A DNA stretch of 64,000 nt from Methanarcanum sp963640855 (GTDB lineage Archaea; Thermoplasmatota; Thermoplasmata; Methanomassiliicoccales; Methanomethylophilaceae). Position numbers and translations under genes: made by a program. The stretch is from the NCBI GenBank assembly GCA_963640855.1, contig CAVIAJ010000006.1, positions 32,420 through 96,419 of the forward strand, written 5' to 3'. The notes beneath the pieces are model-generated. The model did no database searches, was not told the origin of the DNA, and saw nothing but the letters and a program-made list of their open reading frames with translations. Shown here in pieces: positions 25,488 through 33,811 of the stretch. How positions within the stretch are numbered: position 1 is the stretch's first letter; every line of letters starts with the position of its first letter.

Positions 25488-26138
25488 ATGGCCATGCCAA
25501 CCTCCATGAAGTCGAAGATAGTGCTTCTCGGTCCGCCCGGTGCGGGTAAGGGTACACAGGCGGAGATCCTCTGCGACAGGCTCGGATTCGTCAGCCTTTC
25601 CACCGGAGATATGCTACGTGAGGCAGTGAGGAACGGAACGGAACTCGGTAAGAAGGCAAAGGAATATATGGATGCCGGAGGACTTGTTCCGAATGATGTT
25701 ATTATCGGTATGATGAAAGAGAAGATCAACGGTCTCAACGGCTCCTTCCTGTTGGACGGATTCCCCAGAACCATCGAGCAGGCAGACGCATTGGGAGAAA
25801 TCCTCGATGTTGATCTGGCACTTAACATCGATGTCCCCGATGAGGTACTCGTACAGAGGCTTACGCAGAGGCGTTCGTGCCCCGACTGTAAGGCTGTTTA
25901 CAACCTCAGCAACAAACCCCCAAAGAAAGAGGGCATCTGCGACAAATGCGGTGCAGCCCTCTACCAGAGAGACGATGACAGGGAAGAGACTGTGAAAAAC
26001 AGACTCAGTGTCTACAGAAAGAACACCTTCCCGCTCATCGACTACTATGAGAAGAAGGGAAAACTCATCACCGTCAAAGGCGATGAGGGCAGTATCGAAG
26101 AGATATTCGCCAAAATCGAAAAAATCGTAAAGGGATAA
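25488..26138 (+). CDS. adk: Adenylate kinase
   Basis: A 216-residue kinase that interconverts AMP, ATP and ADP. It has the P-loop GPPGAGKGT (residues 15-23), LLDGFPRT and a long lid domain with a four-cysteine zinc site (CPDCKAVYN...CDKCGAALYQRDDD). This is the long-lid form common in bacteria and in Methanomassiliicoccales relatives, rather than the short archaeal trimeric AdkA. In many Euryarchaeota adk lies inside the secY operon; here it stands alone. Starts at 25488, 25494 and 25506 are all possible. Confidence 0.94.
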   Translation: MAMPTSMKSKIVLLGPPGAGKGTQAEILCDRLGFVSLSTGDMLREAVRNGTELGKKAKEYMDAGGLVPNDVIIGMMKEKINGLNGSFLLDGFPRTIEQADALGEILDVDLALNIDVPDEVLVQRLTQRRSCPDCKAVYNLSNKPPKKEGICDKCGAALYQRDDDREETVKNRLSVYRKNTFPLIDYYEKKGKLITVKGDEGSIEEIFAKIEKIVKG

Positions 26139-26170
26139 TCGGGACTCGAGTCCCGACCCCTTCTTTTTTT
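26139..26170 (+). terminator. Intrinsic-type terminator of adk
   Basis: The 18-base perfect palindrome TCGGGACTCGAGTCCCGA (26139-26156), directly after the adk stop, is followed by CCCCTTC and a run of T to 26170. Confidence 0.8.
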
Positions 26171-26175
26171 CCTGT

Positions 26176-26200
26176 CGACGGCGGCATAAAGCCGCCGTCG
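26176..26200. other. Second perfect stem-loop upstream of tRNA-Gln
   Basis: CGACGGCGGC, loop ataaa, GCCGCCGTCG forms a ten-base perfect stem just after the adk terminator. The outer CCTG...CAGG can extend it. It is not followed by a T-run on the plus strand. It could be a second terminator, a minus-strand stop or a structured RNA element. Confidence 0.4.
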
Positions 26201-26252
26201 CAATCAGGCCCTTGGAAAGTTTTAATAAGGGTTCTGTTATTGTCCGCTTAAC

Positions 26253-26328
26253 AGCCTCATAGTGTAGTGGTCAATCATCCTAGACTCTGGATCTGGGGAC
26301 TGCAGTTCGAATCTGCATGAGGCTACCA
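26253..26328 (+). tRNA. tRNA-Gln(CTG)
   Basis: The cloverleaf closes with acceptor AGCCTCA/TGAGGCT, anticodon stem CTAGA/TCTGG around the loop CTCTGGA (anticodon CTG), T-arm TGCAG-TTCGAAT-CTGCA and discriminator A at 26325. CCA is encoded at 26326-26328. There is no intron. In archaea glutamine tRNAs are usually charged through the Glu-tRNA(Gln) amidotransferase route. Confidence 0.93.
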
Positions 26329-26354
26329 GTTTTCTTCTCATTAACATCTCAGTG

Positions 26355-26780
26355 ATGGAATTTTATACGGCGTACCGATTATCCGTTCTGATGACAGAGG
26401 ATCAGAGAGACTTCACTACGATGGGTGTGTTAGGCCTTGCCTACACCGTATTGGGAATAGGTTCGGTATTCGTATTCATCGCAGGCATGACCGGTGCGAC
26501 TGTTCCGTCATTCTTATCGTACAACACGGAGAACTCATACAGCATCCTGCTCATAGGAATCGTAAACATCGTATCCGCAGTAGGCCTTCTGAAAAGAATC
26601 GGTTATATGTGGTCCGCTACGCTGATGTTTATGATAGTCATCTTCGCAGGAAACCTTCTGAATCTTTTCTATACAGGCACACTGAAGTATGTCTTCATCG
26701 TGTTCACTGCTTTCGCCACCCTGTATATGTTCTCGACAAACGCAAGACTCTGGTACGGTGTGTACGAACAGACCCAGTAA
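26355..26780 (+). CDS. Uncharacterised four-helix membrane protein
   Basis: A 141-residue protein with four evident hydrophobic helices (MGVLGLAYTVLGIGSVFVFI, an ILLIGIVNIVSAVGLL segment, ATLMFMIVIFAG, YVFIVFTAFATLYMF) and short charged loops. I recognise no family. It begins 27 bases after tRNA-Gln and is convergent with the PhoU-RCK_C genes; the stops are adjacent. Confidence 0.7.
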   Translation: MEFYTAYRLSVLMTEDQRDFTTMGVLGLAYTVLGIGSVFVFIAGMTGATVPSFLSYNTENSYSILLIGIVNIVSAVGLLKRIGYMWSATLMFMIVIFAGNLLNLFYTGTLKYVFIVFTAFATLYMFSTNARLWYGVYEQTQ

Positions 26781-27359
26781 TCAGAGCTCTTTCGCATCCC
26801 CGTTTGCAAGATCGATGAAGTAGTCGGCGCTCTCGTCGGGCCCTCTTGCGATGAGAACATCTCCCGCTTCGATCTTCGTGAACTTATTGGGACCGTAGAT
26901 GAACTGATTGCCGCGTTTCATGGCAATAACATACATTCCCGAAATGCTTCCGAGTCTGATGTCTCCGAATGTCTTACCTACAAGTATCGAATCCTCCGCA
27001 ACGGCAGCTCTTTCGATTGTTACTTCGGATTCCTGAATACTCATCTGAATGACAGGGTGTTCTCCCAATCCTCTGAGAACGACATCCGCGATAGATGCGG
27101 CTGCATTAGCAATCTCTTCCGCAGCCATCTGAAGTCTTAATATGACTGAGAATTTGGCGACCGCATCGGGATTGTCTTTGGCTACGTCCAATAACTGATC
27201 CTGGATTTCCGCACCCAATTCATCCATTTTGCCTTCGAGGAAAATAACTTCCTCGGCAATCTCGGTGTTGTTGTAGAGTAATGACGAATATGCCAAATCT
27301 ACCATGAATTCGGAAGTGTCCTTCAGTTCGATCAGCATCTTTTCGATTTTGTTCATCAT
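26781..27359 (-). CDS. PhoU-like / RCK_C (TrkA-C) protein, second copy
   Basis: A 192-residue soluble protein with an N-terminal PhoU-like helical domain (about 1-105; SSLLYNNTEIAEEV) and a C-terminal RCK_C domain (residues 110-190; GKTFGDIRL...YVIAMKRGNQFIYGP, AGDVLIARG). It is homologous to the gene immediately upstream and overlaps it by four bases (ATGA). Archaeal genes of this shape lie beside MgtE-type transporters and are thought to sense a ligand and gate them; a divergent MgtE-like gene lies 2.1 kb away, beyond an intervening ATPase gene. Confidence 0.85.
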   Translation of the reverse strand: MMNKIEKMLIELKDTSEFMVDLAYSSLLYNNTEIAEEVIFLEGKMDELGAEIQDQLLDVAKDNPDAVAKFSVILRLQMAAEEIANAAASIADVVLRGLGEHPVIQMSIQESEVTIERAAVAEDSILVGKTFGDIRLGSISGMYVIAMKRGNQFIYGPNKFTKIEAGDVLIARGPDESADYFIDLANGDAKEL

Positions 27360-27997
27360 TCCTCATCACCGTCCTTCTCGGGGAATTCCCACGGCAGTTC
27401 TCCGGATGCGAACTTCTTAAGACGTTCGAAACCTCCGTCCGAACCGCGGACGATTATGTCGTCCCCTGCACGTAACTTGGCATCGTCCTCGGGATCGTAT
27501 GTCCATCCGTGACGGTTCTTAAGCGCAATGATCCTCGTACCGGTACATGCTTCCACGGCCAATTCGCCGATTGTGTATCCCGCCATATCCGATCTGTCTG
27601 AAATACGGGTGATACGGAATTTCTCATCCGCTTCGTTGATAAGATTTGTAAGGAACGGCCTCTTCTCCGGAGGTACATCGATTAATTTTGCAATGACTCC
27701 AGCAGATCTGGCTATTCTGTCTGCCGCAGACGCAATCTGCAGTATTCCGGAGAGCTGTTTTGCCTCTTCTTTCGTCCTTGCGGCCATAATTGCCTTCACA
27801 CGGACTGCGTACTTCAGATCCTCCATCTCGTCCTGTATCTTTCTGACCTTCTCTGCCATCTCTCTGCTGTTGTACATCAGCGAAGCGTAAGCGAGATCGA
27901 CGATAACCTCGGATTTATCCTTCATTTCCGTAAGGATTTCCTGAACTGTCATGTCGATATCATCAAGATCCAAATATTCACCGGAAGTCTCACTCAT
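27356..27997 (-). CDS. PhoU-like / RCK_C (TrkA-C) protein, first copy
   Basis: A 213-residue paralogue of the following gene: PhoU-like helices at about 15-120 (YASLMYNSREMAEKV) and an RCK_C domain at 130-205 (YTIGELAVEACTGTRIIALKNR, AGDDIIVRG). The two proteins probably form a heteromer that regulates cation flux through the MgtE-type transporter. RCK_C domains bind small ligands such as cyclic di-AMP in other systems, but the ligand here is unknown. Confidence 0.85.
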   Translation of the reverse strand: MSETSGEYLDLDDIDMTVQEILTEMKDKSEVIVDLAYASLMYNSREMAEKVRKIQDEMEDLKYAVRVKAIMAARTKEEAKQLSGILQIASAADRIARSAGVIAKLIDVPPEKRPFLTNLINEADEKFRITRISDRSDMAGYTIGELAVEACTGTRIIALKNRHGWTYDPEDDAKLRAGDDIIVRGSDGGFERLKKFASGELPWEFPEKDGDEE

Positions 27998-28285
27998 TCA
28001 GTGACACCTCCTGAAAAACAAATGTCTGAGACGACTACTGCCGTCGGAGTCTTCATCGGAACCGGTAGACGGAATTGTCTGCATATCTAATCCAACGTTA
28101 TGTCTATCCCCGTCACCGTATATAATATTGAACCCGTGTATTTTCAGAATAAGGATCGCATATCAGGATGCAGGCGGACGGTACCGCGTTTCCGAAACCG
28201 TCATTTGTATCGGCGTCTGGGTATTATGTGTTTCCGACACAGGTTCTGGGTGAAATATATAAAGTTCAGCCGACTTACAGAATAT
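27998..28285. promoter_or_regulatory. Intergenic region with divergent promoters
   Basis: This 288-base gap holds a strong plus-strand TATA box (AAATATATAAAG, about 28251-28262), 25-30 bases before ATG 28286, so the ATPase message is probably leaderless. On the minus strand ATTATATACGG near 28119-28129 could serve the PhoU-RCK_C pair with a leader of about 100 bases. No repeats marking an insertion are visible. Confidence 0.55.
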
Positions 28286-29947
28286 ATGAAACAGCTCCCT
28301 GTCGGCATCAAGGACTTCAAAGCTATCCGCAATGACGGCAACTATTATGTGGATAAAAGTATGCTGATAGGGGAAATTCTCAGCAATAATGCCAAAACCG
28401 TCTCCCTCTATACCAGGCCGCGCCGTTTCGGAAAGTCTCTGAATCTCAGTATGCTTGATGCTTTCTTCAACATCAAATACAAAGGCAATACATGGTTCAA
28501 CGGGTTGGAAATATCGAAACACCCTGAGTTTGATTCTTTCAAAAATGCATTTCCAGTCATTTCCGTGAACCTGAAGTTGGGAAATCCTCAGAATTTCAAA
28601 GATTTCATAGATATGTTCAACTCGAGACTGTTCGACGTATTCGATAATTTCACGTATCTCAGGAACTCAACTAAACTGAACAAAGATAAAATCAAAAATT
28701 TCGACAGATATTACTCCGGAAGAAAGACCCTTGCCGACACCAGAGTAGCTTTGACAAAGCTATGCACCATGCTGGAGGTTCACCATGATTCAAAGGTCAT
28801 AGTGCTGATTGATGAGTATGACGGCACTGTTAACAACATAACAAATGAAAAACTCCGCCGTAAAGTCGTATCGTTTCTCGGAGATATGCTGTCTCCGTTA
28901 CTCAAAGACAACGACTCACTTCAGATGGGCATCGTTACAGGCATAATGCAGATTACAAAAGAAAACATCTTCAGCGGAACGAACAATCTTTCCGTAAATC
29001 ACATCATGGACAAACAGCATGATGAGATGTTCGGTTTCACAAATGATGATGTAAAACAGATTTGTGCCGATTACGGCCATCCCGAGAAATTCGAAGAAGC
29101 CAAAGAATGGTACGACGGATACCGTTTCGGAGATGCCGACATCTACAATCCGTGGAGTGTACTCAAATACATTGAGAAGGGTTTTGAAGCCGGCACCTAT
29201 TGGGCGAATACCAGCAGCAATAACCTGATTTACGACTTCATTTCAAAGGCGGATAAAGAACTTTCAGATGATTTGCGGATTCTGGGTTCCGGCGGCACAG
29301 TGGTAAGAGATGTCTCTACAGAACTGACATTTGACGATCTTAAGGACAGTAAGAATGTTTACTCCCTTATGGCGGTTTCCGGGTATCTTAAAGCAATACC
29401 CAGAGGACAGAATTACGATCTGACGACACCTGAAGGACGGAAGTGCATACTGTCGATACCGAACAGAGAACTGTTCTTCGTATTTTCGAATCTGATCAAC
29501 CGTGCGGCATTCAATGGCGGAGGCGATGAATCAAAACTCACGGATTTCACCGTCGCTGTCACATCGAATGATATCGATGCGATGAAAGAATCTCTGTATA
29601 AACTCATCACGGCAATAAGCTCCCGTGTTTTGGACAATGAACATTCCTATCAGGCATTCATTACGGGTTTGCTGATGAGTCTCTGCGGAAATTACGATGT
29701 CAAAGCCGATTTCGAAAACGGAAGGGGATATTCCGACATCATGATGATGAAAAAGAAGGGCATCGGCCCCAACATCATCATCGAACTGAAGAGATCCGAA
29801 AATGACAGACAGCTCGAACGCGATGCGCAGGCGGCCCTTCAGCAAATCAAAGACAGAGATTACGCTCACGGACTCGAAGGTAAAACAATCCTTTACGGCG
29901 TAGCATTCTCCGGCAAACAACAGTTCATCATCTCGGAAGAGATTTAA
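28286..29947 (+). CDS. AAA-ATPase-like / PD-(D/E)XK nuclease-like protein (DUF1703 type)
   Basis: A 553-residue protein with an N-terminal AAA-ATPase-like domain (PF09820 type: phosphate loop TRPRRFGKS at 43-51, Walker B LIDEYD around 174-179) and a C-terminal DUF1703/PD-(D/E)XK-like domain whose D484...E500-L-K502 (YSDI then IIIELKRS) fits a nuclease core. The family is abundant in gut Bacteroidetes, Firmicutes and gut methanogens; its function is unknown, with mobile-element or defence roles suggested. Homology begins at MKQLPVGIKDF, so I use ATG 28286 rather than the longer frame. It sits between the PhoU-RCK_C pair and the MgtE-type gene, as an insertion would. Confidence 0.85.
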   Translation: MKQLPVGIKDFKAIRNDGNYYVDKSMLIGEILSNNAKTVSLYTRPRRFGKSLNLSMLDAFFNIKYKGNTWFNGLEISKHPEFDSFKNAFPVISVNLKLGNPQNFKDFIDMFNSRLFDVFDNFTYLRNSTKLNKDKIKNFDRYYSGRKTLADTRVALTKLCTMLEVHHDSKVIVLIDEYDGTVNNITNEKLRRKVVSFLGDMLSPLLKDNDSLQMGIVTGIMQITKENIFSGTNNLSVNHIMDKQHDEMFGFTNDDVKQICADYGHPEKFEEAKEWYDGYRFGDADIYNPWSVLKYIEKGFEAGTYWANTSSNNLIYDFISKADKELSDDLRILGSGGTVVRDVSTELTFDDLKDSKNVYSLMAVSGYLKAIPRGQNYDLTTPEGRKCILSIPNRELFFVFSNLINRAAFNGGGDESKLTDFTVAVTSNDIDAMKESLYKLITAISSRVLDNEHSYQAFITGLLMSLCGNYDVKADFENGRGYSDIMMMKKKGIGPNIIIELKRSENDRQLERDAQAALQQIKDRDYAHGLEGKTILYGVAFSGKQQFIISEEI

Positions 29948-29982
29948 AACGTGTAAGCTGAAAGAGACTGCATATCTTTTCT

Positions 29983-30004
29983 TTGCCGTACCGTCACACG
30001 GCAA
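29983..30004 (+). terminator. Hairpin after the AAA/nuclease gene
   Basis: TTGCCGT (29983-29989) pairs with ACGGCAA (29998-30004) across an eight-base loop, 35 bases after the stop. A T-rich tract precedes rather than follows it, so terminator activity is uncertain. Confidence 0.4.
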
Positions 30005-30018
30005 TCAGCCACCGTCCC

Positions 30019-30043
30019 TTATTAATAGTAAGTGAGCACTCAC
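30019..30043 (+). promoter_or_regulatory. MgtE promoter with palindromic operator candidate
   Basis: The TATA-like TTATTAATAG (30019-30028) is followed directly by GTGAG-CA-CTCAC (30032-30043). The palindrome would lie between the TATA box and the start of transcription, a usual position for a repressor site in archaea. Confidence 0.45.
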
Positions 30044-30079
30044 AAACGTTGATCACAGCAATGTCATGAGGTGTTTTTT

Positions 30080-31303
30080 ATGTTCGGTGGCGGAAATTCC
30101 GACGGGTTCTTCATTCGTAACAAGTCGGTATTCGTAATGGGACTCATCGCATTGCTGATTGCAGCTGTTGCAGATCTCATTGCGGGAATGTTTCTCACTA
30201 CGATGGAGGAATACATCCTTCTGATTCCCGGAATGATGATTATGATTTATTCCGCAATAGGAATGCGCGGAAATATCTTCGGCGCAATGGGCAGCCGTCT
30301 CGGTACCTCGATGCACATGGGTACGTTCAAGATGAGTTTCAAGAAAGGTACCGTGCTGAGATCCAACATCGAGGCATCGATGGTTCTTACCCTGAGTCTT
30401 TCCGCAATCATGGGAATAATCGGATGGGTTATTGTCGAAGTATTCTTCGAAAGTACCATCGAACCTCTGTCGTTCATATTCATTTCACTCGTCGGAGGAA
30501 TTCTTGCGGGAATTATCGTCATCATTTTCAACATCATTATCGCCCGTGAAGGATACAAGAGGGACTGGGATGTCGACAACATCACCGCTCCTCTCATCGC
30601 CGCCGCTGGAGATATTGCGACAGTTCCGATGATCTTCGTGGCTACATGGATTGTACTTCACACCGACAGAATTTACGTCGATGTTGCCTGCGTAATACTT
30701 CTTATAATAACCGTCGCAGCCACCGCCAAAGTACTGATGAGGAAAAACAGAAGGAGAAGAAGAATCAATGAAGCGAAACGTATCGTGAAACAGTCCATCC
30801 CTGTGCTCACGGCATGCATATTCTTTGAGATTGCCGCAGGTATCATCGTCGAAAGCGGTACCAATGCCGTAATGAAATACAGCGTACTGCTGGTACTGTT
30901 ACCTGCATTCCTGAACGAAGGCAACGCATTATCTGGTATGCTCACGTCGAGACTCAGTTCCATGCTTCACATCGGTACCATGGAATCGAGAAAATATCCC
31001 AACGGCCCTGCGTATGAGAATTTCCTTATAATTTACATCCTCGCAACTGTAACATTCCTCTTCATCGGTACCGCCGCATACATCATACAGCCGGATACTT
31101 TGGACTATGTGACAGTCATAGGGATCGTACTGATTTCCGGACTTCTCGCAACAACCGTGATTAATTTTCTGTCGTACTATGTTGCAGTATCCGCAGTCAA
31201 ATTCGATCTCGATCCCGACGATCACTGTATTCCGATTACGTCGTCGATTATGGACATGGTCGGTACGGCGATTCTCGTCAGCGTGATCATGTTCGCCATA
31301 TGA
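30080..31303 (+). CDS. MgtE/SLC41-type divalent cation transporter
   Basis: A 407-residue membrane protein made of two MgtE membrane domains in tandem, each starting with a long helix and a conserved glycine-rich loop (IPGMMIMIYSAIGMRGNIFGAMGSRLGTSMHMG; LLPAFLNEGNALSGMLTSRLSSMLHIG). About ten helices are visible. There is no cytoplasmic CBS domain, as usual in archaea, where separate PhoU-RCK_C proteins provide control; those genes are at 26.8-28.0 kb. GAGGTG lies six bases before ATG 30080. Substrate is probably Mg2+. Confidence 0.88.
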   Translation: MFGGGNSDGFFIRNKSVFVMGLIALLIAAVADLIAGMFLTTMEEYILLIPGMMIMIYSAIGMRGNIFGAMGSRLGTSMHMGTFKMSFKKGTVLRSNIEASMVLTLSLSAIMGIIGWVIVEVFFESTIEPLSFIFISLVGGILAGIIVIIFNIIIAREGYKRDWDVDNITAPLIAAAGDIATVPMIFVATWIVLHTDRIYVDVACVILLIITVAATAKVLMRKNRRRRRINEAKRIVKQSIPVLTACIFFEIAAGIIVESGTNAVMKYSVLLVLLPAFLNEGNALSGMLTSRLSSMLHIGTMESRKYPNGPAYENFLIIYILATVTFLFIGTAAYIIQPDTLDYVTVIGIVLISGLLATTVINFLSYYVAVSAVKFDLDPDDHCIPITSSIMDMVGTAILVSVIMFAI

Positions 31304-31362
31304 TCCGACCGACTACCTTATTATCTTACAGAGAATAGGGTGCAGTATAACGAGGCTATCAG

Positions 31363-32526
31363 ATGATCGGCAGAGATGAGATTTTGGCAAATCTTGACGG
31401 ATACAACGCCAAGAAAGCAAAGATCGGAGTCGTCGCATCGCATTCCGCATTGGATACATGCGACGGAGCGACATCGGAAGGATTCAGGACCGTTGCCATC
31501 TGTCAGAAAGGCAGGGAAGCTACATTCGACAGATACTTCAGAAAGTACTACAACGACGACGGCAGCGTATACCGCGGAGTCGTCGACGAAACAATGATTC
31601 TTGACAAATTCAACTGTATTCTCGATCCGAAGATACAGGAGAAACTCATGAAGGACAACGTTCTCTTCATACCGAACCGTTCCTTCGTTTCCTACTGCGG
31701 TATCGATGCAGTGGAGAACGATTTCAAAGTGCCGATAGTCGGCAGCAGGAACCTCCTCAGGTCTGAGGAAAGAGGCGACGAGAAAGACTACTATTGGATT
31801 CTCGACAAGGCAAACCTTCCTGCACCCAAGAAGGTCGAAAAACCTGAAGATATCGACAACGTCGGACTCACCATCATCAAGGTACACCACAAGCAGAAGA
31901 AACTCGAGAGAGGATTCTTCACCGCAAAATCCTACGAACAGTTCTGTCAGAAATCGGAAGAGCTTATCAAAGACGGTGTCATCGAGGAAAACTTCCTTGA
32001 ATCCGCAAGGATGGAGCAGTATATCATCGGTCCCGTTTTCAACCTCGACTTCTTCTATTCACCGTTGGAGGAGAAAGGTTCCAAGCTCGAACTCCTCGGA
32101 ATCGACTGGAGATTTGAATCGTCACTCGACGGTTACTGCAGACTTCCCGGAAAACAGCAGGTTGAACTTGAAAACGACGGAATTCTTCCCGAATACACAG
32201 TATGCGGTCACAACTCCGCAACACTGAGAGAATCTCTTCTCGACAAAGCATTCGAACTTGCCGAGAAGTATGTCGAAGCCACGAAGAAATACTACGACCC
32301 AGGAATCATCGGACCGTTCTGTCTGCAGACCTGTGTCGATAAAGATCTTCACTTCCACATCTACGATGTCGCACCCCGTATCGGAGGAGGTACGAACGTT
32401 CATATGGCGGTAGGTCACCCGTACGGAAACTCACTCTGGAGAAGAGAGATGAGTACCGGAAGGAGACTTGCTATGGAAGTGAGAAGGGCTATCGAAGAAG
32501 ACCGTCTCGATGAAATCATCACATGA
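31363..32526 (+). CDS. purP: FAICAR synthetase, archaeal type (PurP)
   Basis: A 387-residue ATP-grasp enzyme that formylates AICAR with free formate, replacing the folate-dependent PurH step in archaea. It has the family segments VASHSALDTCDGA, VPIVGSRNLLRSEERG, YIIGPVFNLDFFYSP and APRIGGGTNVHM. The ATP-grasp fold is complete. It stands apart from purF. The downstream exported-protein gene begins 10 bases after its stop. Confidence 0.95.
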   Translation: MIGRDEILANLDGYNAKKAKIGVVASHSALDTCDGATSEGFRTVAICQKGREATFDRYFRKYYNDDGSVYRGVVDETMILDKFNCILDPKIQEKLMKDNVLFIPNRSFVSYCGIDAVENDFKVPIVGSRNLLRSEERGDEKDYYWILDKANLPAPKKVEKPEDIDNVGLTIIKVHHKQKKLERGFFTAKSYEQFCQKSEELIKDGVIEENFLESARMEQYIIGPVFNLDFFYSPLEEKGSKLELLGIDWRFESSLDGYCRLPGKQQVELENDGILPEYTVCGHNSATLRESLLDKAFELAEKYVEATKKYYDPGIIGPFCLQTCVDKDLHFHIYDVAPRIGGGTNVHMAVGHPYGNSLWRREMSTGRRLAMEVRRAIEEDRLDEIIT

Positions 32527-32535
32527 GTGATATCC

Positions 32536-33180
32536 ATGAAAACATCGCAGAGAATCGTGATTGCCGCAGTGATCGCAATGATCGCCCTGGTACCTTCCGT
32601 GCTTGTATGCGAGAGTGCGGATGCCGCAACGAACTTCGACCACGGCGACATCACAGTAACCAAAGCATTCGACGATATGTCGGGCGGAACTGCATCTGTC
32701 CCTGTCACAAACAAGACCGATTCGGTACTTCACGTTACCGTCACAATTAAGGATGTTTCCGGAAAGAACACCTACGCAAGCTCCAATTTCGACATACCTG
32801 CGAACAGCACATCCGACTGTGCTTTAAGCTGGAACTTCGGCAGTTCCGGAGATAAAAGAGTAGACATTTCAATCTCAGACGGAAACAAGCCGGTGTCATT
32901 CCAGAGGACGATTTCCGTAAGTCATTCCATCTGGAAGGATCCGATTACATACATCGCAATCGTTGTTGCGGTGATCCTCATCGCAATCCTGATCTTCGTC
33001 AAGATGCGTGCGACGAGCGATGCGAAAGCCAAGAGTATGAAGGGAAAGAAGGAAGAGAAAATCTTCACAAAGATGGCCGAAGAAAAGAAAAACGCCAAGG
33101 CCGCAGAACCCAAACCCAAGGCTCAGAACGTCCTCGCCGAGAAGAAAATGTACGAAGGATCCAAACGCGAACGCAAATGA
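32536..33180 (+). CDS. Exported protein with C-terminal membrane anchor
   Basis: A 214-residue protein with an N-terminal signal peptide (KTSQRIVIAAVIAMIALVPS, probable cleavage near SADAA), an Ig-like beta-rich domain of about 100 residues (CARDB/NEW3 type: VTNKTDSVLHVTVTIKDVSGKN), a transmembrane helix (ITYIAIVVAVILIAILIFV) and a very basic cytoplasmic tail. GTGA lies five bases before ATG 32536. It probably sits on the cell surface; its partner is unknown. Confidence 0.75.
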   Translation: MKTSQRIVIAAVIAMIALVPSVLVCESADAATNFDHGDITVTKAFDDMSGGTASVPVTNKTDSVLHVTVTIKDVSGKNTYASSNFDIPANSTSDCALSWNFGSSGDKRVDISISDGNKPVSFQRTISVSHSIWKDPITYIAIVVAVILIAILIFVKMRATSDAKAKSMKGKKEEKIFTKMAEEKKNAKAAEPKPKAQNVLAEKKMYEGSKRERK

Positions 33181-33188
33181 ACTTATTT

Positions 33189-33214
33189 CCTGTCGGGTGA
33201 CTGTACCCGACAGG
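33189..33214 (+). terminator. Terminator of purP and the exported-protein gene
   Basis: A ten-base perfect stem (CCTGTCGGGT, loop gactgt, ACCCGACAGG) is followed by TAATTTTCTTC. Confidence 0.8.
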
Positions 33215-33248
33215 TAATTTTCTTCAATATTCTGAAAAGATAAAATCG

Positions 33249-33276
33249 CGGAAGAACGGCACCGTACCGTCTTCCG
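33249..33276 (-). terminator. Terminator of the argS-GNAT transcript
   Basis: CGGAAG pairs with CTTCCG, and the inner ACGG with CCGT, forming a stem of about ten pairs with one bulged A. On the minus strand it is followed by GATTTTATCTTTTC. It lies back to back with the plus-strand terminator 35 bases away. Confidence 0.65.
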
Positions 33277-33293
33277 TATTGTAAAAGAAAGAA

Positions 33294-33809
33294 TCAGGGT
33301 CTCCTGGGGGTCTGCGGCCCTACCTTGTGATCGTTACAGTCCAGCAGAGCCACTTCGCGCCTGTCGATGAAGAATCCCATCTTTTTGTGCATCATAATCG
33401 ACGGTGTGTTGTTCGGCTGTATGGAACTGTGAATAACCGTAGCTCCTTTTGTCATTCCTGCATCGATACACGCACGGAGTAACTTGTATCCGATACCGTT
33501 ACGCCTGAGGTACGGGTGTACGCCCATATTCTCGACCCAAACGAGATTTTCCGCATTGTTGACGTGATGTAACATCTGTGCGAAGATGAAACCTATAATT
33601 TCACCTTCGTCCTCCGCGACAAAGCTCAGACCGGATTCCAAATAGGTTCCGAAAGCCTTCTTGCTGCTGGCCCCGAGATCGTCCTTCCACTCCTGCGGAA
33701 GTTCTTCCCATTTGTTTTCCAGAATCTCCGCAAAATATTCCCTTATGCAGGAAATTTCGAGATCCCTTACCTGAATGATGTCTTTGAGCTTCATCGGGCG
33801 GATTTCCAT
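33294..33809 (-). CDS. GNAT-family N-acetyltransferase (RimI-like)
   Basis: A 171-residue acetyltransferase. It starts MEIRPMKLKDIIQVRDLE, has the acetyl-CoA-binding turn LRRNGIGYKLL preceded by VENMGVHP, and ends with the MHKKMGF segment typical of RimI-like proteins. It may acetylate protein N-termini or a small amine; the target is unknown. Its ATG follows argS directly with GAGGAG upstream, so it is the last gene of an aRF1-argS-GNAT operon. Confidence 0.87.
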   Translation of the reverse strand: MEIRPMKLKDIIQVRDLEISCIREYFAEILENKWEELPQEWKDDLGASSKKAFGTYLESGLSFVAEDEGEIIGFIFAQMLHHVNNAENLVWVENMGVHPYLRRNGIGYKLLRACIDAGMTKGATVIHSSIQPNNTPSIMMHKKMGFFIDRREVALLDCNDHKVGPQTPRRP

Positions 33810-33811
33810 GT

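Noticed and set aside
28100..28285. 62-codon N-terminal extension of the AAA/nuclease gene
   Set aside because: It runs through a strong TATA box, and the conserved domain begins exactly at ATG 28286.
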